Below, in pieces: positions 45,151 through 53,851 of a DNA stretch of 64,000 nt (the first letter of the stretch is position 1; each line of letters starts with the position of its first letter). A program made the position numbers and the translations under genes. A model generated the notes under the pieces. The model was not told where the DNA came from. It made no database searches and was given only the letters and a program-made list of their open reading frames with translations. This DNA is from Rhodoferax sp. (GTDB taxonomy: Bacteria; Pseudomonadota; Gammaproteobacteria; Burkholderiales; Burkholderiaceae_C): NCBI RefSeq assembly GCF_028715765.1, contig NZ_JAQURE010000005.1:1-64000 (forward strand), in the 5' to 3' direction.

Positions 45151-47877
45151 TCAAGGTTTGAGCAACACCTTCAGCACGTTTTGCACCCGGCGAACTTGCG
45201 CCGCGTCAAACGCTGCAGACCACACGGTGGCGGCGTCTTGCGTCCAGGTTTGCGCCGGTGCGGGGTCGTTGCGCTTGGTCAGCAATTGCAGTTGCAGCAT
45301 GCGCCGCGCGCTCAGGTGCTCAGCCGGGGTGGGCACTTCGGCCGCCATTTCCAGCCGCAACAAGGCCGTGCTGGCATCGCCGCTGGCGGGTTGTGACACG
45401 GCTTTGATCCAGGCGCTGCGCACGCTTGGGTTCACGCGGCTGCCCAATTCTTGGGCGCTGGGTACATGCGTGGCATCGCGTGTTTCCCAGGCCGTCAGCA
45501 ACTGGGTCAAGGCCTCGCCGTGGGCTTGAGCGGCCAGTTTGCGCAGCGCCATTTGTGCTTGCTCCAAGGCATCTCGTTGAGCCCGGAAAGCAGCATCGCC
45601 CAAACGTGGGGCATCGGCACGGTCGCCAAAAGCCGGGCGCTCAAAGCGGCCAAATTCACGCGGTCCACGGGCATCACGTGCACCGTCTCGGGAGCCTGAA
45701 GGTCGGCTGTCTTTGCGGTCGCCAAATTTGCCAGGGCGTCCAGCCACAGCAGGCTCTTCTTTCTTCTGGCCTGGGCGGTCGTCGCCGCGCATGGCCACGA
45801 CACGTTTGGGTGCCGACGCAGGGGCCACCGCAGGGGTGCTGTCAGCCTCGGCGGCGTTGGCCGTAGACGCGTCTGATACGGCCTCAACTGCTTCGTTTTC
45901 AGTAGCTGCTTGCGCAGTATCTGCCTGCGCTACAGCCTTATTTTCTTCTGAAGTGGCAACATCCACCGCAGCTTGCGCCTGGCGCTGACCGCTGAGCGCG
46001 GCATCCAGCGCAGCCATGGCGGTGCGAATGCTTTGGGCGTCGCCGCTGGCGTTGGCCGCTTGCAGGGCTTTGGAGGCTTCCAGCACAATGCGGTCGCGCT
46101 CGCTCAAGGCGCTTTGGGCTTTTTCGCGCTCGGCTGTTTTGCGGTTGAAAGCCTCATCAATCGGCTTGCGGAAGGCATCCCACAGCTTTTGCTCATGGCG
46201 GCGGTCAATCGGCACCCGGTGTGCCTCGGCTTGCCAGCGCTGTTGCAAGGTTTTGACTGCGTCAATGCGCAAATTGACCTCAGCCCCCAGCGCTTTGGCA
46301 TCGTCAATCATGTCGTGACGGGCTTGCAGGCTGAGTTTTTGCAAGGCTTCCAATGGCGCTGCAGCGTGGTCGATGGCAGCCTTCCACAGCGGCTGCAGTT
46401 CGGCAAACATTTTTTCGCCCACATGCCCCGACTCGCGCCAGCGGTCACCAAATTGGTGCAACACGCGGTGAAAGCCTTTCCAGTCGTCATCAAGTGCCAC
46501 CCGGTTGGCTTCGGCCCAGGCCGTGACTTCATCGATCAGCGCCAGCCGTTGGGCGCGGTGTTCGGCAGACTCGGCTTTGACTTTTTCCAGCCAAGCCTCC
46601 ACCACTTTGTGCGCCTCGTTGCAGGCATCGTCAAAGCGTTTCCACAGCGCATGGTTGGGCACACCACCTTGGTCGGTGGTTTTCCATTGCTCGCGCAATT
46701 GGCGCAAGGTGTCTTGCATCTTGCGTCCACCCACGGCTTGACCTTCAGGGCGATTGAGCAGGCCTTGCGCCTTGGCCAACAGTTCTTCGCGCAACTGGTC
46801 GGCACGCCAACGCTGCCAGCCTTCGAGCTCACCCGCAGCGGTCAAGGCGGTGTGCGCCTGGGCTTCGAGTTTGTCGTCAATCAGACGGGCGTTTTCTTTC
46901 AAGGCCTGGCGCAGGGCATTGGCCACGCCAGCCGTTGCCTTGCCATGGCCTTGCGCCATTTCTTGCTCTAATTTAGTGAGCGTTTCACGCACCAAGCTGG
47001 AGGCTTTGGCACGCAATTCAGGGTCAACCTTGGGTTTGGCGGGGGTCACTGGCACTTCAAGGGGAATGCCGCGCGCCACACGCAGTTCATCAGCCCACAC
47101 CGGCACTTGTGGCAGCGGTGCGCTGGCATCCAGGGCGGCTGCCACGGTGAGTTGCAGCGCTTCAGAGAAAGCTTCCCAGACCAGCAGCAGTTGGGCTTGG
47201 GAGTCTTGCAACTGGGGCACAAAACGGGCGTCTACGCTGGGCCAATTGGCATCGCCAGAGAGCGTTTGCGCTTCGCTTTGCCAGTGCGCCACATCGGTGA
47301 CCAAGGCCGCTTGGGCGGCTTGGGCATCGGCCCAGGGTTTGGTGGAAAGCACTTCAATGCGTTGCGCCAGCAGCACCGCAGCTTCACGCTGCACTTGCAC
47401 CCGGTGTTGCAGGTCTTCAATGGCACGCACGCGCTCAACCAATTGGGCTTTGAGTCCAGCCAGCGGCTCTTTGCTCAGCGGTGCGCCAGCTTTGGCGGCA
47501 TCGCGTTGCCAAGCCAGGGCATCGGCTAGGTTGAGTTTGGACAAGGCCAACAGGGCTTGGGCTTTGTCGGCCCATTCGAGCGCAATGGTGGCTTGGGTTT
47601 TGCTGCGTTTGATGTCGTCAAGTTTTTCACGCACCAGTTTGGCGGCACCCTTGTCTTTGACGCTGAGTTCTTTGAACACCTGCTGCAATTGCTCGCCGCT
47701 GGGGCTGCTGGCCAACCACTCGCGAATGCAAGCCATGCGCTCGCCCGAGGTGTGGGCTGAAAACGCGCCATGGGTCAGGGCATCCAGCGGGTGCGCTTCA
47801 TGGCTTTTGGCAGTGACGACGGGCGCGTCAGGGGTGGGGGTGGCTGGCTTGGATTTGGAGAAGGAAAACATCGACAT
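45151..47877 (-). CDS. Large DUF349-repeat protein
   Basis: This 908-residue, strongly helical, Ala/Gln/Lys-rich protein contains several DUF349 repeats (for example WQRWRADQLREELLAKAQ, LREQWKTTDQGGVPNHALWKRFDDACN, DWKGFHRVLHQFGDRWRESGHV and LQQRWQAEAHRVPIDRRHEQKLWDAFR). The function of the family is not established; E. coli members are linked to stress. A Ser/Ala/Thr-rich low-complexity stretch (about 640-760) includes a repeat-derived insert at 45901-45942. It is transcribed alone, convergent with lpxH. Confidence 0.85.
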   Translation of the reverse strand: MSMFSFSKSKPATPTPDAPVVTAKSHEAHPLDALTHGAFSAHTSGERMACIREWLASSPSGEQLQQVFKELSVKDKGAAKLVREKLDDIKRSKTQATIALEWADKAQALLALSKLNLADALAWQRDAAKAGAPLSKEPLAGLKAQLVERVRAIEDLQHRVQVQREAAVLLAQRIEVLSTKPWADAQAAQAALVTDVAHWQSEAQTLSGDANWPSVDARFVPQLQDSQAQLLLVWEAFSEALQLTVAAALDASAPLPQVPVWADELRVARGIPLEVPVTPAKPKVDPELRAKASSLVRETLTKLEQEMAQGHGKATAGVANALRQALKENARLIDDKLEAQAHTALTAAGELEGWQRWRADQLREELLAKAQGLLNRPEGQAVGGRKMQDTLRQLREQWKTTDQGGVPNHALWKRFDDACNEAHKVVEAWLEKVKAESAEHRAQRLALIDEVTAWAEANRVALDDDWKGFHRVLHQFGDRWRESGHVGEKMFAELQPLWKAAIDHAAAPLEALQKLSLQARHDMIDDAKALGAEVNLRIDAVKTLQQRWQAEAHRVPIDRRHEQKLWDAFRKPIDEAFNRKTAEREKAQSALSERDRIVLEASKALQAANASGDAQSIRTAMAALDAALSGQRQAQAAVDVATSEENKAVAQADTAQAATENEAVEAVSDASTANAAEADSTPAVAPASAPKRVVAMRGDDRPGQKKEEPAVAGRPGKFGDRKDSRPSGSRDGARDARGPREFGRFERPAFGDRADAPRLGDAAFRAQRDALEQAQMALRKLAAQAHGEALTQLLTAWETRDATHVPSAQELGSRVNPSVRSAWIKAVSQPASGDASTALLRLEMAAEVPTPAEHLSARRMLQLQLLTKRNDPAPAQTWTQDAATVWSAAFDAAQVRRVQNVLKVLLKP
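45901..45942 (+). repeat. Short palindromic repeat inside the DUF349 gene
   Basis: AGTAGCTGCTTGCGCAGTA then TCTGCCTGCGCTACAGCC resembles the copy in the dehalogenase gene. It is read in frame on the minus strand within a low-complexity linker. Confidence 0.6.
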
Positions 47878-48167
47878 CGCGCACTGAAGTGAAGGGCTAC
47901 CCGCTGTGGAGTGCAGCGGGACGAAAACGTGTATTTTCGCCGGGTTTTTTGCTATTGACTGGAAACGGCGGTAAATAGGGCGCGAATCAAACTGCTGTGG
48001 CAGCGCTGCTGATGCGCGGGCGGCTTATTTTGTTGAGGTTTTATCTGGGTTGGCATGGTTTGAGACTTGTGTTTTGCCGTGGGGGCGTCTCTGGTGCTGG
48101 CTTGGTGTTTTGGCGCGCTGGCTGATGTAGTGCCTCTGGCTTACTACTGCTTTGGTGGCTCTGGCAC

Positions 48168-48300
48168 GGCGCGGCGGATGGGTCAGGTGCGTGCGGTTTT
48201 GGGGGCAAAACACACGCGGGGCTGTGGGTGCAGTTCGCCCAACACCGCTTGCGCGCGCCTTTGTCCCCAAAGCCCGGTCACCTGACCCAACCACCACGCC
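48168..48300 (-). repeat. Long-hairpin element, copy 1 (inverted)
   Basis: Read on the minus strand this 133-bp element starts GGCGTGGTGGTTGGGTCAGG and ends CCTGACCCATCCGCCGCGCC. It aligns with copies 2 and 3, sharing GACCGGGCTTTGGGG, a GCGCGCG run, AGCCCCGCG and CCCAAAACCGCACGC. The arms pair along most of their length, with G-U wobbles only when the minus strand is read as RNA. Confidence 0.8.
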
Positions 48301-48336
48301 TTATCTGTGTGGATATTGCGTTGTCAAATTACCAAA

Positions 48337-48392
48337 ATTCATAGCTATTAACGCTTATTGAATATGGCCTACAGGATTTTTTCTTATAAATC
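48337..48392 (+). repeat. Short palindromic repeat fused to long-hairpin copy 2
   Basis: TTCATAGCTATTAACGCTT followed by ATTGAATATGGCCTACAGG and TTTTTTCTTATAAATC. It is the left part of a 226-bp composite unit (48330-48555) that recurs without gaps at 58454-58679. Confidence 0.75.
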
Positions 48393-48412
48393 TTCGAGTT
48401 CCAACCACGCAA

Positions 48413-48544
48413 GGCAGGGTGATTGGGTTAGGCGACCGGGCTTTGGGGTGAAATGCGCGCGAAAAAGGTATTCGCACACTGAACCGCCAGCCCCGCGCGT
48501 GCTTTCACCTCAAAACCGCACGCGCCTGACCCAGTCGCCCTGCC
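48413..48544 (+). repeat. Long-hairpin element, copy 2
   Basis: This 132-bp imperfect palindrome has left arm GGCAGGGTGATTGGGTTAGG and right arm CCTGACCCAGTCGCCCTGCC. Inner arms are CTTTGGGGTGAAA and TTTCACCTCAAAA, and the loop lies near 48463-48491. With G-U pairs the stem is nearly complete. It has the same length as copy 3. Confidence 0.85.
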
Positions 48545-48611
48545 GGGTTCCACCTTGACTGTCAATCCACCTCAGGCTGGTCATCTCGGCATTGCCGCAG
48601 GTCAGCAGATG

Positions 48612-49217
48612 TCACACAGCCAAGCCAATGCGCTGCAGCAGTTGCGCCGTTTCAAACAAAGGCAATCCCATGATGCCGGAATAGCTGCCGCTCATGTGCG
48701 AAATGTAGGCCGCTGCCCTGCCCTGCACGCCATAAGCGCCGGCTTTGCCCATGGGCTCGCCCGTGGCCACATAGGCCGCCAATTGCGCCGCTGACAGGGG
48801 GGCAAAAGTGACCCGCGAGACCGACACCGTCTGCACCCTTTGATGCCCAGTGCCCAATGCCACTGCCGTCAGCACCCGGTGCGTTCGGCCTGAGAGTCGG
48901 GTCAATAGCTGCACCGCGTCTGCCGCATCAACGGGTTTGCCCAAAATGTCACGCCCCAACGCCACCGTGGTGTCTGAGCACAGCACCGGCGCAGCTGGCA
49001 GCCCCAAACGCTGGCGTCGCGCCAAGGCGGCATCCAGCTTGAGCTGCGTCACCCGCTGCACATAGGCCAACGGGCTTTCGCGCGGCAGCACCACTTCTAG
49101 CGCTTCGGCATCTTCATGCGGCTCAGGCAACAACAGCTGATAAGCCACACCGAGTTGCTCCAGCAACTGTCGACGGCGCGGGCTTTGCGAAGCCAGGTAA
49201 ATGAACATTTTTTTCAT
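48612..49217 (-). CDS. maf: Maf-family nucleoside triphosphate pyrophosphatase
   Basis: The 201-residue protein starts with the Maf signature [18 protein letters not shown] and has [38 protein letters not shown] and [17 protein letters not shown]. The SQSPRR form and the GAYGVQG stretch suggest the YhdE-like dTTP/UTP pyrophosphatase subtype, which removes modified or excess nucleotides. The start may be one or four codons further in (MFIYL). It is the last gene of the yebC-maf operon, 16 bases after rlmH. Confidence 0.93.
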   Translation of the reverse strand: MKKMFIYLASQSPRRRQLLEQLGVAYQLLLPEPHEDAEALEVVLPRESPLAYVQRVTQLKLDAALARRQRLGLPAAPVLCSDTTVALGRDILGKPVDAADAVQLLTRLSGRTHRVLTAVALGTGHQRVQTVSVSRVTFAPLSAAQLAAYVATGEPMGKAGAYGVQGRAAAYISHMSGSYSGIMGLPLFETAQLLQRIGLAV

Positions 49218-49232
49218 GCGTTGGATGTGGCA

Positions 49233-49700
49233 TCACTCGCGGTGGTAGGGGTGGTTGGCATTGATCGACCAGGCGCGGTAAAGCTGCTCAATCAACAACA
49301 CCCGCGCAAAAGCATGCGGCAAGGTCAGGTCTGACAGGCGAATGCGCTCGTGCGCGGCTTGTTTGAACGCTGGGTCCAGCCCGTCTGGCCCGCCAATCAC
49401 CAGCGCCACATCGGTGCCGCCCAGTTGCCAGTCTTTGAGCTTGCCTGCCAGCGCCATGGTGCTGAGGTTGCTGCCGCGTTCGTCAAGTGCCACGATGCGG
49501 CACCCCTTGGGAATGGCGGCTTCAATGCGGCTGCGCTCGGCGGCGAAAAGCGTGTCCAGCGTTTTGGACGCGCGTGGCTCGGTTTTGACGGCTTTGAGTT
49601 CGACCTTGATCTCAAAGGGAAAGCGCTTGGCGTAGTCGTCCCAGGCGGTTTGCGCCCAGTCGGGCACCCGCTGCCCCACGGCCACGATCAACACCCGCAC
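49233..49700 (-). CDS. rlmH: 23S rRNA pseudouridine-1915 N3-methyltransferase
   Basis: This 155-residue SPOUT methyltransferase modifies pseudouridine 1915 in helix 69 of 23S rRNA. The trefoil-knot SAM site is visible in [14 protein letters not shown] and [25 protein letters not shown], with the terminal HPYHRE. The length is exactly that of the family. It lies 2 bases after rsfS, the usual partner. Confidence 0.97.
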   Translation of the reverse strand: MRVLIVAVGQRVPDWAQTAWDDYAKRFPFEIKVELKAVKTEPRASKTLDTLFAAERSRIEAAIPKGCRIVALDERGSNLSTMALAGKLKDWQLGGTDVALVIGGPDGLDPAFKQAAHERIRLSDLTLPHAFARVLLIEQLYRAWSINANHPYHRE

Positions 49701-49702
49701 GG

Positions 49703-50605
49703 CTAGGCTTTGCGGGCGGGGGCTCGTTTGGCTGGTGCCGACTTGGCAGCGACCTTTTTGGCAGCTGGTTTGCCAGGTGCATTCACCACCAGGGTCTTGA
49801 TCCTGGGTTTAGCCACAGATTCAGCATCTTTTAGGCCTGCAGCCCTTTTAGATATTGCGCTGGCAGCTACTTTTTTAGCAGTAGCCGCTTTGGCATCTTG
49901 GACTTTTTTCAATTGAGCTTTGGAGGGGAAGGCTTCTTCAACGCCCTTTTTCGCAGCGCTGGAGCGGCGCAGGCTGGACTCGGGCTTGGCCGCGCGCGAT
50001 GGTTGCGTGGGCGCTGCAGGCAACTTGGCTGCCTTGGCCACCACAGGTTTGGCGGCACCCAGTTTCAGGCGCACCGGCTTGTCGCCCCACAACTCTTCCA
50101 AGTTGTAGTAGGTGCGGATGTTGGGTTGCATCACATGCAGCACGGCCTGACCACAGTCCACAATGATCCATTCGCCATTGGCTTCGCCTTCCATGCGCGG
50201 CTTGGGAAACCCGGCTTCGCGCACGGCATCCATCACACTGGCGGCCAGGGCTTTGGTTTGACGGTTAGAGGTGCCGCTGGCCACAATCACCCGCTCAAAC
50301 AGCGAAGACAGGTGCTCGGTGTCAAACACCATGATGTCTTGGGCTTTGACGTCCTCCAAGCCGTCCACAATGGCGCGCTGCAACTTTTGCACATCTTTTT
50401 TGGCTGCCGTGCTGGTTTCAGGTGCCGCAGCGGCTGGCTTGGCGCGGGGTTTGACCAGCGCTTGAGCGGCTTCGACAGGCGGCTGCGTAGCAGGCTTGAC
50501 AGCTGCTTTCACAGCAGTTTTGGCAGTGGTTTTGACAGCGGCTTTGCGTGCCGGTTTGGACGCAGGCTGGGCGACAGTTTGAGCAGAGTTTTCAGTAGTC
50601 ATCAA
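49703..50605 (-). CDS. rsfS: Ribosome silencing factor with long basic Ala/Lys-rich tails
   Basis: The core (about residues 71-180) is RsfS, which binds L14 on the 50S subunit and blocks subunit joining in starvation: [56 protein letters not shown] and YYNLEELWG. Normal members are about 105-130 residues, but here there are 300. The first 70 residues and the last 120 are rich in Ala, Lys and Pro, like histone H1 tails, and may bind nucleic acid. Part of the C-terminal tail (49831-49870) derives from a short palindromic repeat. It overlaps nadD by 4 nt. Confidence 0.92.
   Translation of the reverse strand: MMTTENSAQTVAQPASKPARKAAVKTTAKTAVKAAVKPATQPPVEAAQALVKPRAKPAAAAPETSTAAKKDVQKLQRAIVDGLEDVKAQDIMVFDTEHLSSLFERVIVASGTSNRQTKALAASVMDAVREAGFPKPRMEGEANGEWIIVDCGQAVLHVMQPNIRTYYNLEELWGDKPVRLKLGAAKPVVAKAAKLPAAPTQPSRAAKPESSLRRSSAAKKGVEEAFPSKAQLKKVQDAKAATAKKVAASAISKRAAGLKDAESVAKPRIKTLVVNAPGKPAAKKVAAKSAPAKRAPARKA
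49831..49870 (-). repeat. Short palindromic repeat inside the rsfS tail
   Basis: On the minus strand: GTAGCTGCCAGCGCAATATC then TAAAAGGGCTGCAGGCCTAA, a divergent family member read in frame. Confidence 0.55.
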
Positions 50606-51222
50606 TGTGAGTGGTAAAGGTGATGGTCGGCAATATAACGCGCAACGGCCTCAGTGACCAGCCCATCGGCGCTTTGGCCGGCGCCAAGGGTGGCACGAAT
50701 CTGGGTGGCGCTAAGGGGCATGGCGGGCATGTTCAGCTGCAAAAACCGCTCGGGAAACAATTTTTGAGCCTCAAAAACGGTGTGAGCGCTTGTTGAATCT
50801 GCACGAAAAGCTACACATATTGTAGCAAGTTGCACAATCTCTTGCCACTCACGCCAAGTCGTCAGGGCGCTGGCCTGGTCTGCGCCCATGATCAAAAACC
50901 ACTCTACCTGCGGGTACAAACGCCCCAACTCGCGCAAAGTGTCAACGGTATAGCTGACACCGGGGCGGTTGATTTCCAGGTCATCGACCTTGACTTGCGA
51001 CCAAGGTGCAAACGCCAATCGGGCCATGGCCAAGCGGTGTGCGGCAGCTGTCAGGTGGCGCGGTTTGTGCCAGGCTTGCCCGGTGGGTACCACATGCAAC
51101 TGATCGAGTGAGAGCTCGGTGAGGGCACTGGCAACCAAGGCCTGATGCGCCCGATGCGGCGGGTCAAACGCGCCGCCAAACACGCCGATGCGATGCCTTT
51201 TTGTGGAAAGAGGCAAAGTCAT
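50602..51222 (-). CDS. nadD: Nicotinate-nucleotide adenylyltransferase
   Basis: The 206-residue enzyme makes deamido-NAD from nicotinate mononucleotide and ATP. It shows the nucleotidylyltransferase motifs GVFGGAFDPPHRAH (HxxH), WFLIMGADQASALTTWREW and LSATQIRATL. It overlaps rsfS by 4 nt and shares its first base region with the end of the MBOAT gene (1 nt). Residues about 137-147 (FRADSTSAHTV) are encoded by a divergent short palindromic repeat (50783-50813). Confidence 0.96.
   Translation of the reverse strand: MTLPLSTKRHRIGVFGGAFDPPHRAHQALVASALTELSLDQLHVVPTGQAWHKPRHLTAAAHRLAMARLAFAPWSQVKVDDLEINRPGVSYTVDTLRELGRLYPQVEWFLIMGADQASALTTWREWQEIVQLATICVAFRADSTSAHTVFEAQKLFPERFLQLNMPAMPLSATQIRATLGAGQSADGLVTEAVARYIADHHLYHSH
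50783..50813 (-). repeat. Short palindromic repeat inside nadD
   Basis: On the minus strand: TAGCTTTTCGTGCAGATTC then AACAAGCGCTCACA, matching the outer and inner parts of the family consensus. Confidence 0.5.
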
Positions 51223-52781
51223 CAGAATTGGTAGTAAATGAAGGTGCTAATACGGTCGATGTGGCTGATTGAGATCAACATCAGGGCAGCCACAGCCAAG
51301 CCACGTAGTGCCATCACCCAAGAGGTCTTGGCTTGGCTCCAACGCTCGGCAATGCGCTGACTTGAAGGTGCAAACCACACTAACAAGGCACATATCAGCA
51401 ACAAGCGCCCCACCGTACTGGCATTGAAGTCGCGCATGGCAGAGGTCAACTCAAACACGCCTTCAAAACCCACAGGCAGCCCTGCCCACCGAAACAGGGT
51501 GATCAATGACTGCGTGAACCACCCCTGCGTAGGTGAAATAGACAGGCCATTCAACCCCAAGCAGCCCTGAACGATCAACATCGCGCTTGCTAACGAATCT
51601 GCCCTAAAAAACACCCATGCCAACACCACCAGCATGAATGTCAGCAGCACTGACAAGCCTTTCACTAGCCACACCAGCGGCTGTGGAGTGGCAGGAAACT
51701 TCAACCCATTATGCACACCACGCCAGGCATGGTGCAGCACCAAAAACAAACCATGTAAACCACCCCAGATCACAAAAGTCCAGTTGGCACCGTGCCACAG
51801 ACCACCCAGCAACATGGTCAAAGCCAAATTAATTAGTCGCCTGAAAGTACCATGGCGGTTGCCCCCTAAGGGAATGTAAAGATAGTCACGCAAAAACTGC
51901 GACAGTGTCATGTGCCAGCGGCGCCAAAACTCTGAAATGGTTTGAGACTTGTAGGGCGAGGCAAAATTCAGCGGCAACTTCACACCAAACATGCGTGACA
52001 CGCCAATTGCCATGTCAGAGTAGCCTGAGAAATCAAAATAAAGCTGAAAAGTAAATGCCAACGCCGCTGTCCATGCCAATAAAAATTTCGGTGCAACACC
52101 CAGGGTTGCTTGGTCAAACACAGGAGTCACCTGGTTCGCCAAATCGTCAGCCAACATGACTTTTTTAAACAAACCTATGGCAAAAATCAACAAACCAATA
52201 CTTAGATTTTCAAAACTGAAACGGTAAGTTTGAGGGTCTTCAAACTGAGGCATGATTTGTCTATGGTGCAGCACAGGCCCAGCAATCAAATGCGGAAAGT
52301 AAGTGACAAACAGCAGATAGCGCAAAAAATCAAAGTCTTTAGCTTCGCCACGCGAAGAGTCCACTAAAAACGCAATTTGAGTAAATGTAAAAAACGAAAT
52401 ACCCAGCGGTAACACCACCTCTTGCAACACCCATACCTGTCCATCCAAGCTCGCAACGCTACTGATGAAAAAATTCAGGTATTTGAAATACCCAAGCAAC
52501 AGCAAATTAGCCGCCACACCGAACACCAGCCACCGATGTCGTGAGGTTGCCGAAAAAGCACTGGCATCATAAGGAGCCAAGTGCCTTCCTAGCAAAAAAT
52601 TGAACCCAATTGATACAAGCAGCAACAGTAAAAATTCGGGATTCCACCAGCCGTAAAAAAACAGCGATGCAAGGCACAGCCAAGCCGTACTGAGCCTGAC
52701 CGAGGTTTTGGCCAGCGCAAAAAAACCCAACCAAACCAATGGCAAAAAAGCAAAAATAAAAACGTAAGAGTTAAAAATCAT
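51222..52781 (-). CDS. MBOAT-family O-acyltransferase (AlgI-like)
   Basis: This 519-residue multispanning membrane protein is an MBOAT transferase like AlgI, which passes acetyl groups across the inner membrane for polysaccharide O-acetylation. Visible: the N-terminal MIFNSYVFIFAFLPLVWLGF, YFPHLIAGPVLHHRQIMPQF, LYFDFSGYSDMAIG, FWRRWHMTLSQFLRDYLYIPLGGNR and MLLGGLWHGANWTFVIWGG with the catalytic His. It overlaps the SGNH partner gene by 4 nt. The pair interrupts the otherwise conserved hemF-nadD neighbourhood, and its DNA looks somewhat A/T-richer than the flanks. Confidence 0.92.
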   Translation of the reverse strand: MIFNSYVFIFAFLPLVWLGFFALAKTSVRLSTAWLCLASLFFYGWWNPEFLLLLLVSIGFNFLLGRHLAPYDASAFSATSRHRWLVFGVAANLLLLGYFKYLNFFISSVASLDGQVWVLQEVVLPLGISFFTFTQIAFLVDSSRGEAKDFDFLRYLLFVTYFPHLIAGPVLHHRQIMPQFEDPQTYRFSFENLSIGLLIFAIGLFKKVMLADDLANQVTPVFDQATLGVAPKFLLAWTAALAFTFQLYFDFSGYSDMAIGVSRMFGVKLPLNFASPYKSQTISEFWRRWHMTLSQFLRDYLYIPLGGNRHGTFRRLINLALTMLLGGLWHGANWTFVIWGGLHGLFLVLHHAWRGVHNGLKFPATPQPLVWLVKGLSVLLTFMLVVLAWVFFRADSLASAMLIVQGCLGLNGLSISPTQGWFTQSLITLFRWAGLPVGFEGVFELTSAMRDFNASTVGRLLLICALLVWFAPSSQRIAERWSQAKTSWVMALRGLAVAALMLISISHIDRISTFIYYQF

Positions 52782-53830
52782 GGCTGTCTGCTTTGCACAC
52801 CTGCAAACACCCCAGTAGCCACCAGCGCCTGAGCCAATGCACGATGCCCGTTGGGGCCCAAGTGATCATCATTGGGCATGTAAACATCTTTGGCTTTGTA
52901 AATGCTTTTCTTCATGACAGATAACACATCTGGTGCATTCACACCCGCAGCACGCAGACTTTGTGCCAGATCACTGGCTGCGTGGCTGGGCAGAGGATTG
53001 AGCAACTCCTCTTCATAGGCGTGTAACTTATCTGGAACGATCAGCATGGCAAATTGAAAACCCGCCGCTTCAAGCCGGGTTTTCACAGCTTTTAAAGTAG
53101 CAACTGCCAGTTCAATGTCAGCCTGTGTCCATTGCAACCGGTATTCATCCACGTCGGCATACAGCAGGCGGTTAGACTGAATATTAGAGAACAAATCACC
53201 CCGCTTAAGTGGTGCACTCTTCACCCATTCGCCTGCCACTTTGCCTGGTTGTGCAGCCACTTGCGCCATGTGCATCAGTGTTTGAAATTGACGGGCAATG
53301 TCAATTTGGGTATGCACTGAGCTGGTGGGCCAATGCCACACGCCTTGTCCAATGGGACGCACGCGAAACAGCGAGTCTGCCGCACAGCGCTCGGGATATC
53401 GAATACGTTCCATAAACTGATGCTCAATCGACTCAATCATCACCAACCGATTACCGGCTTTTGCATACCCTTCCAAGCCACTGGCCAGACGCTCAATCCA
53501 GGGCAAAAAACAATTGTTGTTGTCTTTGTAGTTGTATGTTTTAAATCGCAAACCCGTCTTCGACGCCACCACCGACTGCCAAACATTACCAACCGAGAAC
53601 GAATCACCCATCACCAGCACATCAGCCACTTGTATGGTGTTGTCATTGGCCATGACCTCAATGCCCTCAGGGGTGAGCTGCTGGACGTAATCACGCTCAG
53701 GCCAGGCGCCTCGACGAGAGATCCCGCCAATGGGTGGACCAAAATAAAGTGAGGCCGGGTAGGCTATCGCCATCACTACAATCAACGGCACAAAAGCCGC
53801 CACAAACATCACCCGAAACGGTTGACTCAT
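52778..53830 (-). CDS. SGNH/AlgX-AlgJ-like O-acetyltransferase partner
   Basis: The 350-residue protein has an N-terminal membrane anchor (residues about 5-28) and a periplasmic SGNH-type domain: nucleophile Ser in VLVMGDSFSVGN, and the Asp-His pair in MPNDDHLGPNGHRALAQAL. It resembles AlgJ/AlgX, which finish the transfer of acetyl groups from an MBOAT protein to polysaccharide. It overlaps the MBOAT gene by 4 nt. The polysaccharide target is not in this window. It starts 22 bases after hemF. Confidence 0.85.
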   Translation of the reverse strand: MSQPFRVMFVAAFVPLIVVMAIAYPASLYFGPPIGGISRRGAWPERDYVQQLTPEGIEVMANDNTIQVADVLVMGDSFSVGNVWQSVVASKTGLRFKTYNYKDNNNCFLPWIERLASGLEGYAKAGNRLVMIESIEHQFMERIRYPERCAADSLFRVRPIGQGVWHWPTSSVHTQIDIARQFQTLMHMAQVAAQPGKVAGEWVKSAPLKRGDLFSNIQSNRLLYADVDEYRLQWTQADIELAVATLKAVKTRLEAAGFQFAMLIVPDKLHAYEEELLNPLPSHAASDLAQSLRAAGVNAPDVLSVMKKSIYKAKDVYMPNDDHLGPNGHRALAQALVATGVFAGVQSRQP

Positions 53831-53851
53831 ACCTGTTATGAGCGAGCAGAG

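Larger units (their letters stand above)
47878..48611. other. 734-bp noncoding, repeat-rich region
   Basis: No credible gene is present. From left to right it holds a hairpin with stem CCCGCTG/CAGCGGG (47900-47920) followed by a T tract near 47942, the likely promoter zone of the DUF349 gene, and the two 132-133 bp long-hairpin elements in opposite orientation with one short palindromic repeat between. Short open frames here run through the hairpins and have no family motifs. Confidence 0.7.

Noticed and set aside
48025-48297. Possible 90-residue gene in the repeat region
   Set aside because: Most of it is translated long-hairpin sequence and it lacks a start signal.
48168-48544. CRISPR-like array formed by repeated hairpins
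   Set aside because: There are only two adjacent copies in opposite orientation, with no uniform short repeats or spacers and no cas genes.
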